Source: Sphaerisporangium cinnabarinum
GTDB lineage: Bacteria > Actinomycetota > Actinomycetes > Actinomycetales > Cellulomonadaceae
Assembly (NCBI GenBank): GCA_003052455.1
Contig: QAPD01000044.1
Location: forward strand, 1 to 64,000
Direction of reading: 5' to 3'
DNA length: 64,000 bases
Below the pieces are notes generated by a model. The model was not told the DNA's origin and made no database searches. It worked only from the letters and a program-made list of their open reading frames with translations. Numbering within the stretch: the stretch's first letter is position 1; each line of letters opens with the position of its first letter. The position numbers and the translations under genes are program-made. Below are positions 1 to 7,655 of the stretch, in pieces.

Positions 1-2
1 GC

Positions 3-1478
3 CGCGTGGCCGCCGAGGTCGCCGTCGCGGTCGGCCACCCCGAGCTGCTCGACGGCGTCCCCGACCCCGGACCCGCACGGCTGCGCGCGCTCTGGCAGGC
101 GGGCGACGTGGACGCGCTCGACCGCGCCACGGCGTCGGGCCGCGGCGAGCGTCGCGCCCTCCGCGCGCTCCGCGCCCAGGTCGACGCGCTCCGGCCCGAC
201 CCCCCGGCCACCCGGACCGCGCCGCACCCGGCGCGCGACGACGTCGGGCAGCCGCGCGTGCTCCACCACCTGACGAACTCGCTCCCCCACACCCAGAGCG
301 GGTACACCCTGCGCAGCCACGCGATCCTCCGCGCGCAGCACGAGGACGGGCTGGCGGTGACCGCGACGACGCGCGGCGCCTACCCGGTGACGATCGGCGT
401 GCTCGGCGCGGGCGCCGCGGACGTCGTCGACGGCGTGCGCTACGAACGGCTGCTGCCGTGGGTGCTGCGGGGCGACCCGGCGCGGCGCGCCGAGGTCGAG
501 GTCGACCTGCTGGTGCGCGCGGCGCGGAGGCTCGCGCCCGACGTCGTGCACGCCACCACCCCCCACACGACCGGCGCGGCGGCACGCGCGGCCGCCCGGC
601 GCCTCGGCGTGCCGTGGGTGTACGAGGTGCGCGGCCTGCCCGAGGAGACCTGGGCCGCGTCGCACCGCACGCCCGACACGCGGCGCGCCGCCGAGGCGTC
701 GGGCCGCTACGCGCTGATCCGGGCCAAGGAGACCGAGCTCGCGCTCGCCGCGGACCACGTGGTGACCCTCAGCGAGACGATGCGGACCGAGCTCGTGGGG
801 CGCGGCGTGCCGGGCTCCCGCGTCACGGTGGTCCCCAACGCGGTGCCGACGTCGCTCCTGGGCACGACGCACCCGTCGCCCGACGCCGCCCGCGAGCGCC
901 TCGGGATCACGGTGCGCGGGCCCGTGGTCGGCACGGTGAGCAGCGTCGTCGACTACGAGGGCCTCGACACCGTCCTGCGCACGGTCGCCGCGCTCCGGGC
1001 TGACGGCGTCGACGCGACCGCGCTCGTGGTGGGCGACGGCGTCGCCCGCCCCGGCCTCCTCCGCCTCGCCGAGGAGCTGGGCCTCGGCGAGCACGCGCTC
1101 CTCCCCGGGCGCGTGCCGCGCACCCTCGCCACGACGTACCTCGCGGCGCTCGACGTCGTCCTCGTCCCGCGCCGGGACGACCGCGTGACCCGCCTCGTCA
1201 CCCCGCTCAAGCCGGTCGAGGCGATGGCCGTGGGCCGACCGGTGGTCGCGAGCGACCTGCCCGCGCTGCGCGAGGCCGTCGGCGACGCGGGGCGCCTCGT
1301 GCCCGCGGGGGACGTCGCCGCGTGGGCGGCCGCCGTCGCGGACGTCCTGGACGACGACGAGGCCCGCCGTGCCATGCTGGCGCGCGGCCGCGAGCTCGCG
1401 GCCACCCGGACGTGGGGCGCGAGCACGGCCCGGTACCGCGAGGTGTACGCCCGAGCACTGGCAGGGGGAGCGCGATGA
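3..1478 (+). CDS. Glycosyltransferase, GT4-like (5' end probably outside window)
   Basis: GT-B fold glycosyltransferase, presumed to transfer a nucleotide-activated sugar during surface polysaccharide assembly in the cytoplasm. The N-terminal Rossmann half contains a run of the type LHHLTNSLPHTQSGY, typical of GT4 enzymes that act on lipid-linked acceptors. The C-terminal half contains the nucleotide-sugar binding segment KPVEAMAVGRPVVASD near 1210-1257. The frame is open to the left edge and the first in-window start is a GTG at position 6 without a visible ribosome binding site, so the gene probably begins upstream. It ends in an ATGA overlap with a possible 36-residue ORF and lies 103 bases before an ABC exporter. 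The sugar specificity cannot be read from sequence. Confidence 0.85.
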   Translation, partial: RVAAEVAVAVGHPELLDGVPDPGPARLRALWQAGDVDALDRATASGRGERRALRALRAQVDALRPDPPATRTAPHPARDDVGQPRVLHHLTNSLPHTQSGYTLRSHAILRAQHEDGLAVTATTRGAYPVTIGVLGAGAADVVDGVRYERLLPWVLRGDPARRAEVEVDLLVRAARRLAPDVVHATTPHTTGAAARAAARRLGVPWVYEVRGLPEETWAASHRTPDTRRAAEASGRYALIRAKETELALAADHVVTLSETMRTELVGRGVPGSRVTVVPNAVPTSLLGTTHPSPDAARERLGITVRGPVVGTVSSVVDYEGLDTVLRTVAALRADGVDATALVVGDGVARPGLLRLAEELGLGEHALLPGRVPRTLATTYLAALDVVLVPRRDDRVTRLVTPLKPVEAMAVGRPVVASDLPALREAVGDAGRLVPAGDVAAWAAAVADVLDDDEARRAMLARGRELAATRTWGASTARYREVYARALAGGAR

Positions 1479-1585
1479 CCGCCGCCCTCCCGCGTCGTGC
1501 GCCGGGCGCCGTCGGCGTGGACGACGCGGTCGTGGCTCCCTACGGGGCGCGGACGCACCGCCGGGATCCTAGGATGCCGCGATGA
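1475..1585 (+). CDS. Possible 36-residue linking ORF
   Basis: A short open frame of 36 codons starts with ATG inside an ATGA overlap with the preceding glycosyltransferase, has a purine-rich GGGGGAG seven bases upstream, and ends in another ATGA overlap with the exporter permease. The peptide is rich in Ala, Arg and Pro and resembles no family I know. It may be a real leader or coupling peptide, or simply a frame left open by high GC. A TAGGAT box inside it could supply a separate leaderless promoter for the permease, which weakens the need for coupling. Confidence 0.25.
   Translation: MTAALPRRAPGAVGVDDAVVAPYGARTHRRDPRMPR
1570..1575 (+). promoter_or_regulatory. Candidate -10 box for leaderless exporter mRNA
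   Basis: TAGGAT lies six bases upstream of the ATG at 1582. With the usual 6-7 base distance from -10 box to transcription start, the mRNA would begin at the start codon. The same layout recurs at many genes in this window. Confidence 0.45.
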
Positions 1586-2508
1586 CCGGAGAGACGAGCA
1601 CCACCGAGAGCAGGTCCCCCCGCGGCGACCTGTACTCGATGCTGTTCGCGGGTGCGCCGTCGACGACGGAGGTCGTGTCCGCGGGCCGTCTCACCCGCGT
1701 CGGGGCACGCCCGCCGCTCGGGGTGTACCTGGGGCAGCTGTGGAACCGCCGGCACTTCCTGTGGGCCGAGGCCCGCGCGAAGGTGACGAGCGGGACGCGC
1801 GAGAACCTGCTCGGCAGCGTGTGGCTCGTGCTCAAGCCGGTGCTCGACGGGTTGACGTACTTCCTCATCTTCGGACTGCTGCTCCAGTCCTCGCGGGGGA
1901 TCGACAACTTCCTCGGCTTTCTCATCGTCGGGGTGTTCCTCTTCTCGTTCACGACACGGGGAGTGACCGGTGGCGCGAACTCCGTCCGGGGCGGACGCAA
2001 CCTCATCCGGGCGTTCGCCTTCCCCCGGGCCGCCCTGCCGATCTCGGTGATCCTGCGCGGGATGCTCGACATGATCCCCGTCCTCGCCGCGATGGTCGTG
2101 ATCCTCGCGGTCCTTCCACCCGCAGAGGTGTTCACCTGGCGGGTGGTGCTCGTCCCGGCCGTTCTCGCGCTCCAGGTGCTGTTCACGACCGGGATGGCGC
2201 TGTTCCTGGCACGGTGCGTCGCGGTCGTCCCGGACCTCAACCAGCTCATCAGCTTCGCCATGCGGCTGTGGCTCTACGGGTCGGGAGTCTTCTTCTCCTA
2301 CGACCAGTTCATCGACCACCCGACGGCGCTCGCCCTCATGGAGGCGAACCCGATGTTCATGGTGCTGAACATGGTCCGCGACTGCCTGCTGTACGGCGTG
2401 ACGCCGGCACTGTCGTCGTGGCTCGGGCTGAGCGCCTGGGCGGTCGGGACGCTCCTCGTCGGATTCCTCTTCTTCTACCACGGGGAGGAGTCCTATGGCC
2501 GAGCCTGA
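1582..2508 (+). CDS. ABC-2 type polysaccharide exporter permease (Wzm/TagG-like)
   Basis: Membrane subunit of an ABC exporter that moves an undecaprenyl-linked polysaccharide or teichoic/teichuronic polymer across the cytoplasmic membrane. The 308-residue protein has a soluble N-terminal stretch of about 80 residues and then about six hydrophobic segments (roughly 85-105, 108-128, 155-180, 190-212, 225-245 and 280-300), the ABC2_membrane architecture of TagG, RfbA and Wzm. It overlaps the following ATPase gene by 14 bases, indicating translational coupling and a two-part exporter. The start is supported by a TAGGAT box six bases upstream. Polymer identity is inferred from neighbouring wecB and wecC. 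Confidence 0.9.
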   Translation: MTGETSTTESRSPRGDLYSMLFAGAPSTTEVVSAGRLTRVGARPPLGVYLGQLWNRRHFLWAEARAKVTSGTRENLLGSVWLVLKPVLDGLTYFLIFGLLLQSSRGIDNFLGFLIVGVFLFSFTTRGVTGGANSVRGGRNLIRAFAFPRAALPISVILRGMLDMIPVLAAMVVILAVLPPAEVFTWRVVLVPAVLALQVLFTTGMALFLARCVAVVPDLNQLISFAMRLWLYGSGVFFSYDQFIDHPTALALMEANPMFMVLNMVRDCLLYGVTPALSSWLGLSAWAVGTLLVGFLFFYHGEESYGRA

Positions 2509-3430
2509 CCCGTTCGCGTCCGCGACGGTCGCGGTCCAGGACGTGCACGTGCGCTACCGCGTCCCGTCCACGGACGCCGCCGAGCGTCGGCGATCGCACC
2601 GGCTCGTCCGGGCCGCGAAGACCGTGCTCGGGCAGCAGCCCATGGTGCTCGTGCGGGCGCTCTCGGGGATCTCGTTCGTCGCCCGCTCGGGCGAGCAGAT
2701 CGGCCTCGTCGGCCAGAACGGCTCCGGCAAGAGCACCCTGCTCCGGATCATCGCCGGTCTCGAGCGACCCGCGCGGGGGCGCGTGCTCGCGGAGAGCACG
2801 CCGGTGCTCATCGGTGTGAACGCCGCGCTCGTGCCCGACCTCTCGGGCGAGCAGAACGTCCGCCTGGGTTGCCTCGCCATGGGGCTCACCCCGGAGCAGA
2901 CCGAGAAGGCGATCCCCGAGGTCGTCGAGCTCGCCGGGCTCGGCAAGTCGATCTACCTCCCCATGAAGACCTACTCGTCCGGCATGGGCGCGCGCCTGCG
3001 GTTCGCCATCGCGACCGCGGCGAACCCGCACATCATGCTCATCGACGAAGCCCTCGCCACCGGCGACGCCGCGTTCAGGGAGCGCAGCGAGGCACGCATG
3101 CACAGGCTGCGGGAGAACGCGGGCACGGTGTTCCTCGTGAGCCACGCGGCTCAGACCATCGAGGAGACGTGCACGCGCGCGATCTGGCTCAACTACGGCC
3201 GCCTCGTGCTCGACGGCCCGGCCGAGGACGTCGCCCTGCGCTACCGCAAGTGGGCGTGGGCGGTCTCCAAGGAGAAGCCCGACGAGGCGAAGAAGATCAT
3301 CGAGGACGCCCTCGCCGAGAAGACCGAGACGCACGTCCACGTGGAGGAGCCTCCCGGGCGCGGATACCGCCCCCGGCACGTCCGCGGAAACGGCCGCGAC
3401 GTGGCCGCAGCAGAGAAGGGGGAAGCATGA
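2495..3430 (+). CDS. Polysaccharide ABC exporter ATPase (Wzt/TagH-like)
   Basis: ATP-binding subunit partnering the permease encoded just upstream. Walker A is GQNGSGKST at residues 73-81, the signature motif is a divergent YSSGMGARLRF typical of the TagH/Wzt subfamily rather than LSGGQ, and Walker B reads IMLIDEALATGD. At 311 residues it lacks the long carbohydrate-recognition domain of Wzt from O8/O9a systems; instead it ends in a charged tail of about 85 residues. This fits exporters that do not read a terminal sugar cap. A ribosome binding site GGGGAGGAG precedes the ATG, and the gene overlaps wecB by ATGA. Confidence 0.9.
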   Translation: MAEPDPFASATVAVQDVHVRYRVPSTDAAERRRSHRLVRAAKTVLGQQPMVLVRALSGISFVARSGEQIGLVGQNGSGKSTLLRIIAGLERPARGRVLAESTPVLIGVNAALVPDLSGEQNVRLGCLAMGLTPEQTEKAIPEVVELAGLGKSIYLPMKTYSSGMGARLRFAIATAANPHIMLIDEALATGDAAFRERSEARMHRLRENAGTVFLVSHAAQTIEETCTRAIWLNYGRLVLDGPAEDVALRYRKWAWAVSKEKPDEAKKIIEDALAEKTETHVHVEEPPGRGYRPRHVRGNGRDVAAAEKGEA

Positions 3431-4566
3431 CCGCTCGCATCATGACCGTCTACGGCACCCGACCGGAGGCGATCAAGGTCGCGCCCGTGATCAAGGCGCT
3501 CGAGGAGAGCCCCGACTTCGAGCCGGTGACCGTGGTGACCGGCCAGCACCGCGAGATGCTCGACCAGGTGAACGAGCTCTTCCGCATCGTCCCCGACCAC
3601 GACCTCGACATCATGAGCCACGGGCAGACGCTCGCGCAGATCTTCGCGCGGGTGATCGAGGGCCTCGACCCGATCCTCGAGAAGGAGGAGCCCACCGCGG
3701 TCATCGTCCAGGGCGACACCTCCACCTCGACGGCCGCCGCCCTCGCCGCGTTCTACCGGCAGATCCCCGTCGTGCACCTGGAGGCAGGGCTGCGCTCCGG
3801 GAACATCCGGTCCCCCTTCCCCGAGGAGGCGAACCGGAGGATCACGACCCAGATCGCCGCCCTCCACCTCGCTCCCACCGAGACCAGCCGGGCGAACCTC
3901 CTCGCCGAGGGGGTCGACGACGCCGCGATCGTCGTCACCGGCAACACCGTCATCGACGCGCTGCTCACGACGGTCGGCAAGGAGATCCGCTTCACCGACC
4001 CGCGGCTCGAGGAGCTCGCCGCGTCGGGGCGGCGCATCCTCCTCGTGACGACCCACCGCCGCGAGAACTGGGGCGGCGCGATGGAAGGGGTAGGTCGAGC
4101 GCTGGCCCGCATCGCGCGGTCGTTCCCCGACGTGGAGATCGTGCTGCCGGCGCACCGCAACCCCGTCGTGCGGGAGGCCGTCCTCCCCCAGCTCGAGGGC
4201 ATCGAGAACGTCACCGTCACCGAACCGCTGCCCTACGGCGAGTTCGCGCGACTGATGGCGCTCAGCACCCTCATCCTCTCCGACTCGGGGGGCGTCCAGG
4301 AAGAAGCGCCGAGCCTCGGAAAGCCCGTTCTCGTCATGCGCGAGAACACCGAGCGCCCAGAAGCCGTCGACGCTGGCACCGTCAAGCTCGTGGGCACCGG
4401 CGAGGAGCGCGCGTTCACCGAGGTGTCTCACCTCCTTGAGGACCCGGCCACGTACGCCCGGATGTCCACCGCGACGAACCCCTACGGCGACGGTGCCGCG
4501 GCTGCTCGGGTCATTGCAGAACTGCAGCGAACGGTCGGTAGCACCAGGGCGAGGGGCGCGCGATGA
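3427..4566 (+). CDS. wecB: UDP-N-acetylglucosamine 2-epimerase (non-hydrolysing)
   Basis: Interconverts UDP-GlcNAc and UDP-ManNAc in the cytoplasm, supplying the substrate of the WecC dehydrogenase at 10196-11446. The 379-residue length is normal. The N-terminal YGTRPEAIKVAPVIKAL motif and the downstream segments with QGDTSTST, EAGLRSG, TTHRREN and SDSGGVQEEAP are the family hallmarks; the last binds the UDP moiety. The start ATG lies in an ATGA overlap with the exporter ATPase and is preceded by GAAGGGGGAA. Having wecB with the exporter and wecC on the opposite strand of the same locus is unusual but functionally consistent. Confidence 0.97.
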   Translation: MTARIMTVYGTRPEAIKVAPVIKALEESPDFEPVTVVTGQHREMLDQVNELFRIVPDHDLDIMSHGQTLAQIFARVIEGLDPILEKEEPTAVIVQGDTSTSTAAALAAFYRQIPVVHLEAGLRSGNIRSPFPEEANRRITTQIAALHLAPTETSRANLLAEGVDDAAIVVTGNTVIDALLTTVGKEIRFTDPRLEELAASGRRILLVTTHRRENWGGAMEGVGRALARIARSFPDVEIVLPAHRNPVVREAVLPQLEGIENVTVTEPLPYGEFARLMALSTLILSDSGGVQEEAPSLGKPVLVMRENTERPEAVDAGTVKLVGTGEERAFTEVSHLLEDPATYARMSTATNPYGDGAAAARVIAELQRTVGSTRARGAR

Positions 4567-4653
4567 GATGCCGGTCGGGGGTCTCACGCGGCCGGACGGC
4601 GGCGGGCGCCGCGTGCTCGCACGCCATCACCGCGCGCCGTCAGGGGTGGGCCG

Positions 4654-5820
4654 ATGCCGTCCGCAGGTGAAGACCGGGTGGAGTCGAACTCCGCCACCTT
4701 GCGGGATGTTCTCGTCAGCCCGGCGCGCGCCGAGCCCAACAACCTCCCTGTCGGAGGTGTCGCTTGGCCCGCCGGAGCGCCGAGCTGGGTCCACCAGCGC
4801 CGCTACGGTGCGGTGGTCGAGCCCCCGTCTTTCGAACCCGACCACCCGACGGCGACGATCGACCGTGCTTCCTACGCTGGTTACGGCACCGCTCACTTCG
4901 GCCACTTCGTCTCGGAGCATGCGTCCAGAGTTCCGGACGCGCAGCGCTTCGAACCCCGTGGCCGATTTATCCTCGTGGCGCGACCCAAGCAGTATGGCGG
5001 CAGCGTCCCTCAGTTCGCCTACGAGGTGCTCGAATGGCTCGGAGTGTCGCCCGAACGGGTCCATGTGGTCGCAGAAGAGACGACGCTCGTCCACGAACTG
5101 GTGGTGTGGCCGGCCCAGGAGCAACCCGGAACCACACCTTCGGAACGGTATCTCGACGTTCTCGACGACAACACGGCACGAAAGAAGCTTGCCCCGATCC
5201 GGTCAGAAGTCGTCTACGTCTCTCGATCGGGCATGCGGCACCGTGCTTCCGGCGAGGCCTACCTCGACAGAGTGCTCGCGGCCGCGGGAGTGACCGTCAT
5301 CCACCCGGAGTCGCTGAGCGTGAGAGAGCAGCTCGCCCGCTACGCGGGGGCGCAGAACTTGATCTTCTCCGAAGGCTCCTCGATGCACGGACGTCAGCTG
5401 ATCGGGCGCGTAGATCAGAGGATCGCGGTGCTACAACGCCGGAAGGGCGGCGTCTTCGGCCGCGATTTCCTCTCGCCGCGATGCTCGAGCCTCACGATCG
5501 TGGACGCCCTGCACTGCAGCATCCCGCTGTCATTTCGTTTCGACATGGCCGGCCCCAAGATGTGGGAGGCGTTCCCCCTGCTGGACGAGGACGCACTCCT
5601 CGATGCCCTCTGCTCTCTCGGTGTCGACCTCCGCGGCAGGTGGCGACCGGACGAGTTCGAGACAGCGGTGGCCGAGGACATGAGCGAGTGGGCGCGCTGG
5701 ATTGCGCGCGCGTACCCGCGCGAAGATCCCGGACCCAAGATCGCCATGGCACTCGAAGTGCTGGAGGAATCCGGCCAGCAACGCTTCTCGCCGGCGATCT
5801 TGAGCGCGTTCGACCGGTAG
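4654..5820 (+). CDS. GT61-like (DUF563-type) glycosyltransferase
   Basis: A 388-residue soluble protein resembling the glycosyltransferase 61 / DUF563 group found in capsule and polysaccharide loci. Visible landmarks are GHFVSEHASR (compare the NYGHF..E motif of the family), a beta-strand VVYVSRSGMRHR, and IFSEGSSMHG, the acceptor or nucleotide-sugar loop near residues 245-255. No signal peptide or membrane segment is visible. Base composition drops to roughly 62-65 percent GC, lower than flanking genes, suggesting later acquisition or exchange. It converges with the next operon with only 12 bases between stop codons. No clear -10 box or strong ribosome binding site precedes the ATG, so the start is moderately certain. 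Confidence 0.7.
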   Translation: MPSAGEDRVESNSATLRDVLVSPARAEPNNLPVGGVAWPAGAPSWVHQRRYGAVVEPPSFEPDHPTATIDRASYAGYGTAHFGHFVSEHASRVPDAQRFEPRGRFILVARPKQYGGSVPQFAYEVLEWLGVSPERVHVVAEETTLVHELVVWPAQEQPGTTPSERYLDVLDDNTARKKLAPIRSEVVYVSRSGMRHRASGEAYLDRVLAAAGVTVIHPESLSVREQLARYAGAQNLIFSEGSSMHGRQLIGRVDQRIAVLQRRKGGVFGRDFLSPRCSSLTIVDALHCSIPLSFRFDMAGPKMWEAFPLLDEDALLDALCSLGVDLRGRWRPDEFETAVAEDMSEWARWIARAYPREDPGPKIAMALEVLEESGQQRFSPAILSAFDR

Positions 5821-5832
5821 CCTGCGCGGCGC

Positions 5833-7005
5833 TCACCTCGTGTCGGCGACCAGCCGTGCGACCGCATCCACCAAGGACGCCATGTCTCCCAGCGGCGCGG
5901 CGTACTCCAGACCGAGCTGCGAGGTCGGGCTACCTGGCTCGACCAGTGCCAGCACCGGAACGCCTGCAGCACTGTAGTCACTGAGCTTCGACGGGAGGAA
6001 GGGCTGCCTGCCTCCGAAGTCGGGCGCAATGACATCGTTGGTCACGAGCACGTCGTACTGACTCTGCAGTGCGCACGCGGTCGCATAAGGCACCCGGTCT
6101 CGAAATCTCAGCAGGTCGCGCACACCTGCCGCGGACGAAGCGGCCTGCAACTCGTGGGACGCCTCGCTGTAGACATCGAGCATCACGCGCGTCCCCATGC
6201 TCCTGAAGTGCGCCATGACCTCGAGGAGGGAACCGAGCCCACGGTTTGCATAGAAGGTTCCGAAATAGGCCATGTGCACCGTGCCATCGACTCGCTCCAG
6301 GTGCGCGGCCGGGTCTTCGTGCCTCGCATCCCATCGGATCGACGGGTGGGGGGACACCTCGGCCCGTTCCTTGAGCCGCGCGCGGAGCCAAGGGCTCGTG
6401 ATCCCGTCCAAGACCACGTCACGCTGGTTCTCATTGGTGAACACGACACCATCGGCCAGCGCGAGGGGAATGATCTCCGCCCAGTCGAAGACCTCGCGCT
6501 CGGCACTCATGACGTGCCGCGCTGAGGAGTGCACGCCGGCCACGAGGAGCCCCGCGAGAGCATCCTGCGGCACGTTCCCCGAAGGCCTTCGGCTCCCGTC
6601 GACGGTCCTGCGGAGCGGATCAGAGAACTCAGCCACCCACTCCGGCACCACCCCGAGGATCTTGAGCGCGGCCGCCAGGAAGTGCGAGTGAGCCCACATG
6701 GAACGGCTGTAGACGCACTGATGGCTCCGCCCCATCTCACGTACCGCATCGATGCCCGCCTGAGTGAAGTCGCGAACGCTCACCCATTGAGAGAAAGAGA
6801 CCTGCTCGGAAAGCAGCGCGTGATCTCTCAGGAAGGGACTCGCCAGCTGCAACAGCGAGGAGTCGGTCTCCCGTATGCCGTCGAGCCGGTTCGACACGAC
6901 GTCCACCGGTCGCCCTCGAGCGACGATGCGCTTCAGGGTGGTGATCGCCGAGGCGTCCGCATAGGGAGCAAAGTTGTAGGCGACGACGAGGTCGGGCTCG
7001 CTCAC
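5833..7005 (-). CDS. Glycosyltransferase, GT4-like
   Basis: A 390-residue GT-B type enzyme. The C-terminal half carries the recognisable fold elements: AYFGTFYANRGLGSLLEVM (first strand and helix of the donor domain), a DVLVTND strand, and PSKLSDYSAAGVPVLALVEPGS, which corresponds to the donor-binding E-x7-E region, although the first acidic residue is replaced. I chose the GTG at 7005 because it forms a GTGA overlap with the stop of the upstream unknown gene; a longer open frame upstream runs through that gene and is not credible. It is the last gene of a coupled six-gene operon for polysaccharide assembly. Specificity unknown. Confidence 0.75.
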   Translation of the reverse strand: MSEPDLVVAYNFAPYADASAITTLKRIVARGRPVDVVSNRLDGIRETDSSLLQLASPFLRDHALLSEQVSFSQWVSVRDFTQAGIDAVREMGRSHQCVYSRSMWAHSHFLAAALKILGVVPEWVAEFSDPLRRTVDGSRRPSGNVPQDALAGLLVAGVHSSARHVMSAEREVFDWAEIIPLALADGVVFTNENQRDVVLDGITSPWLRARLKERAEVSPHPSIRWDARHEDPAAHLERVDGTVHMAYFGTFYANRGLGSLLEVMAHFRSMGTRVMLDVYSEASHELQAASSAAGVRDLLRFRDRVPYATACALQSQYDVLVTNDVIAPDFGGRQPFLPSKLSDYSAAGVPVLALVEPGSPTSQLGLEYAAPLGDMASLVDAVARLVADTR

Positions 7006-7655
7006 GACGCCGCCGCCGTCGCTGGCGCCGCTCGCCACGAGATCGCGAGGCCTACCGCCTCCAAGAGCGGCTGGAACCGCGACGCCACACGCTGAGAGAC
7101 GAGAGACTCGTCCAGTACGTACGACGCGACGCCTGCAGGTTCGGCGAGGAGAGTCGCAGCCGCGAGAATCGCAGCGCCCCGACAGTCGGATCCCGGAGGA
7201 GAGAGCGCCTCCAGCAGGGCCGCGTTCGACGGTACGTCGACCACACCTGGTCCGAAACGAGTCGCCGCGCCGCGGCTCACCGGAGTGAAGCGGAGCACGG
7301 GGGCCTCGGAGCTGCGCGCGGCGACGGCGGAGATCGTGACCTCGGCCCTGCCGCGCGGCAGGGGGAACGCGCGCCTCATGACCGGCTCGACGGAGGTCCA
7401 GGCTGGCTCGAAGGACCGCGAGATCCTCTGCGCCGTGAGCGGCGACACCTCTCGACCACATCGGACGGCCCCGGAGATCCAGGGGTGAAAGGCTATGGAC
7501 CCGGCTGCCGCGAGACGATCCGGGCTCGGTGCTGCCACCGTTCCGGTGTGCACGATCAGCGACGCGACCGGCGGGAAGCCGTCGGATTCCTCCGGCTGTG
7601 CCTCCAGCACCGTCCAGTCCGAGCCCAGCTCGGACACGACGTTCTCGATCTTCAC
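7002..7655 (-). CDS. Unknown protein in polysaccharide operon
   Basis: A 217-residue protein I do not recognise. It has no signal peptide or clear membrane segment and is moderately rich in Ala, Ser and Val. It is coupled by GTGA overlaps on both sides, starting within the stop of the double-GT2 gene and overlapping the GT4 gene, which makes it very likely a translated, functional part of the pathway. It could be a divergent accessory to the glycosyltransferases, for example a partner of the preceding protein, whose C-terminal portion is also unassigned. GC is lower than the chromosome average. Confidence 0.6.
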   Translation of the reverse strand: MKIENVVSELGSDWTVLEAQPEESDGFPPVASLIVHTGTVAAPSPDRLAAAGSIAFHPWISGAVRCGREVSPLTAQRISRSFEPAWTSVEPVMRRAFPLPRGRAEVTISAVAARSSEAPVLRFTPVSRGAATRFGPGVVDVPSNAALLEALSPPGSDCRGAAILAAATLLAEPAGVASYVLDESLVSQRVASRFQPLLEAVGLAISWRAAPATAAAS

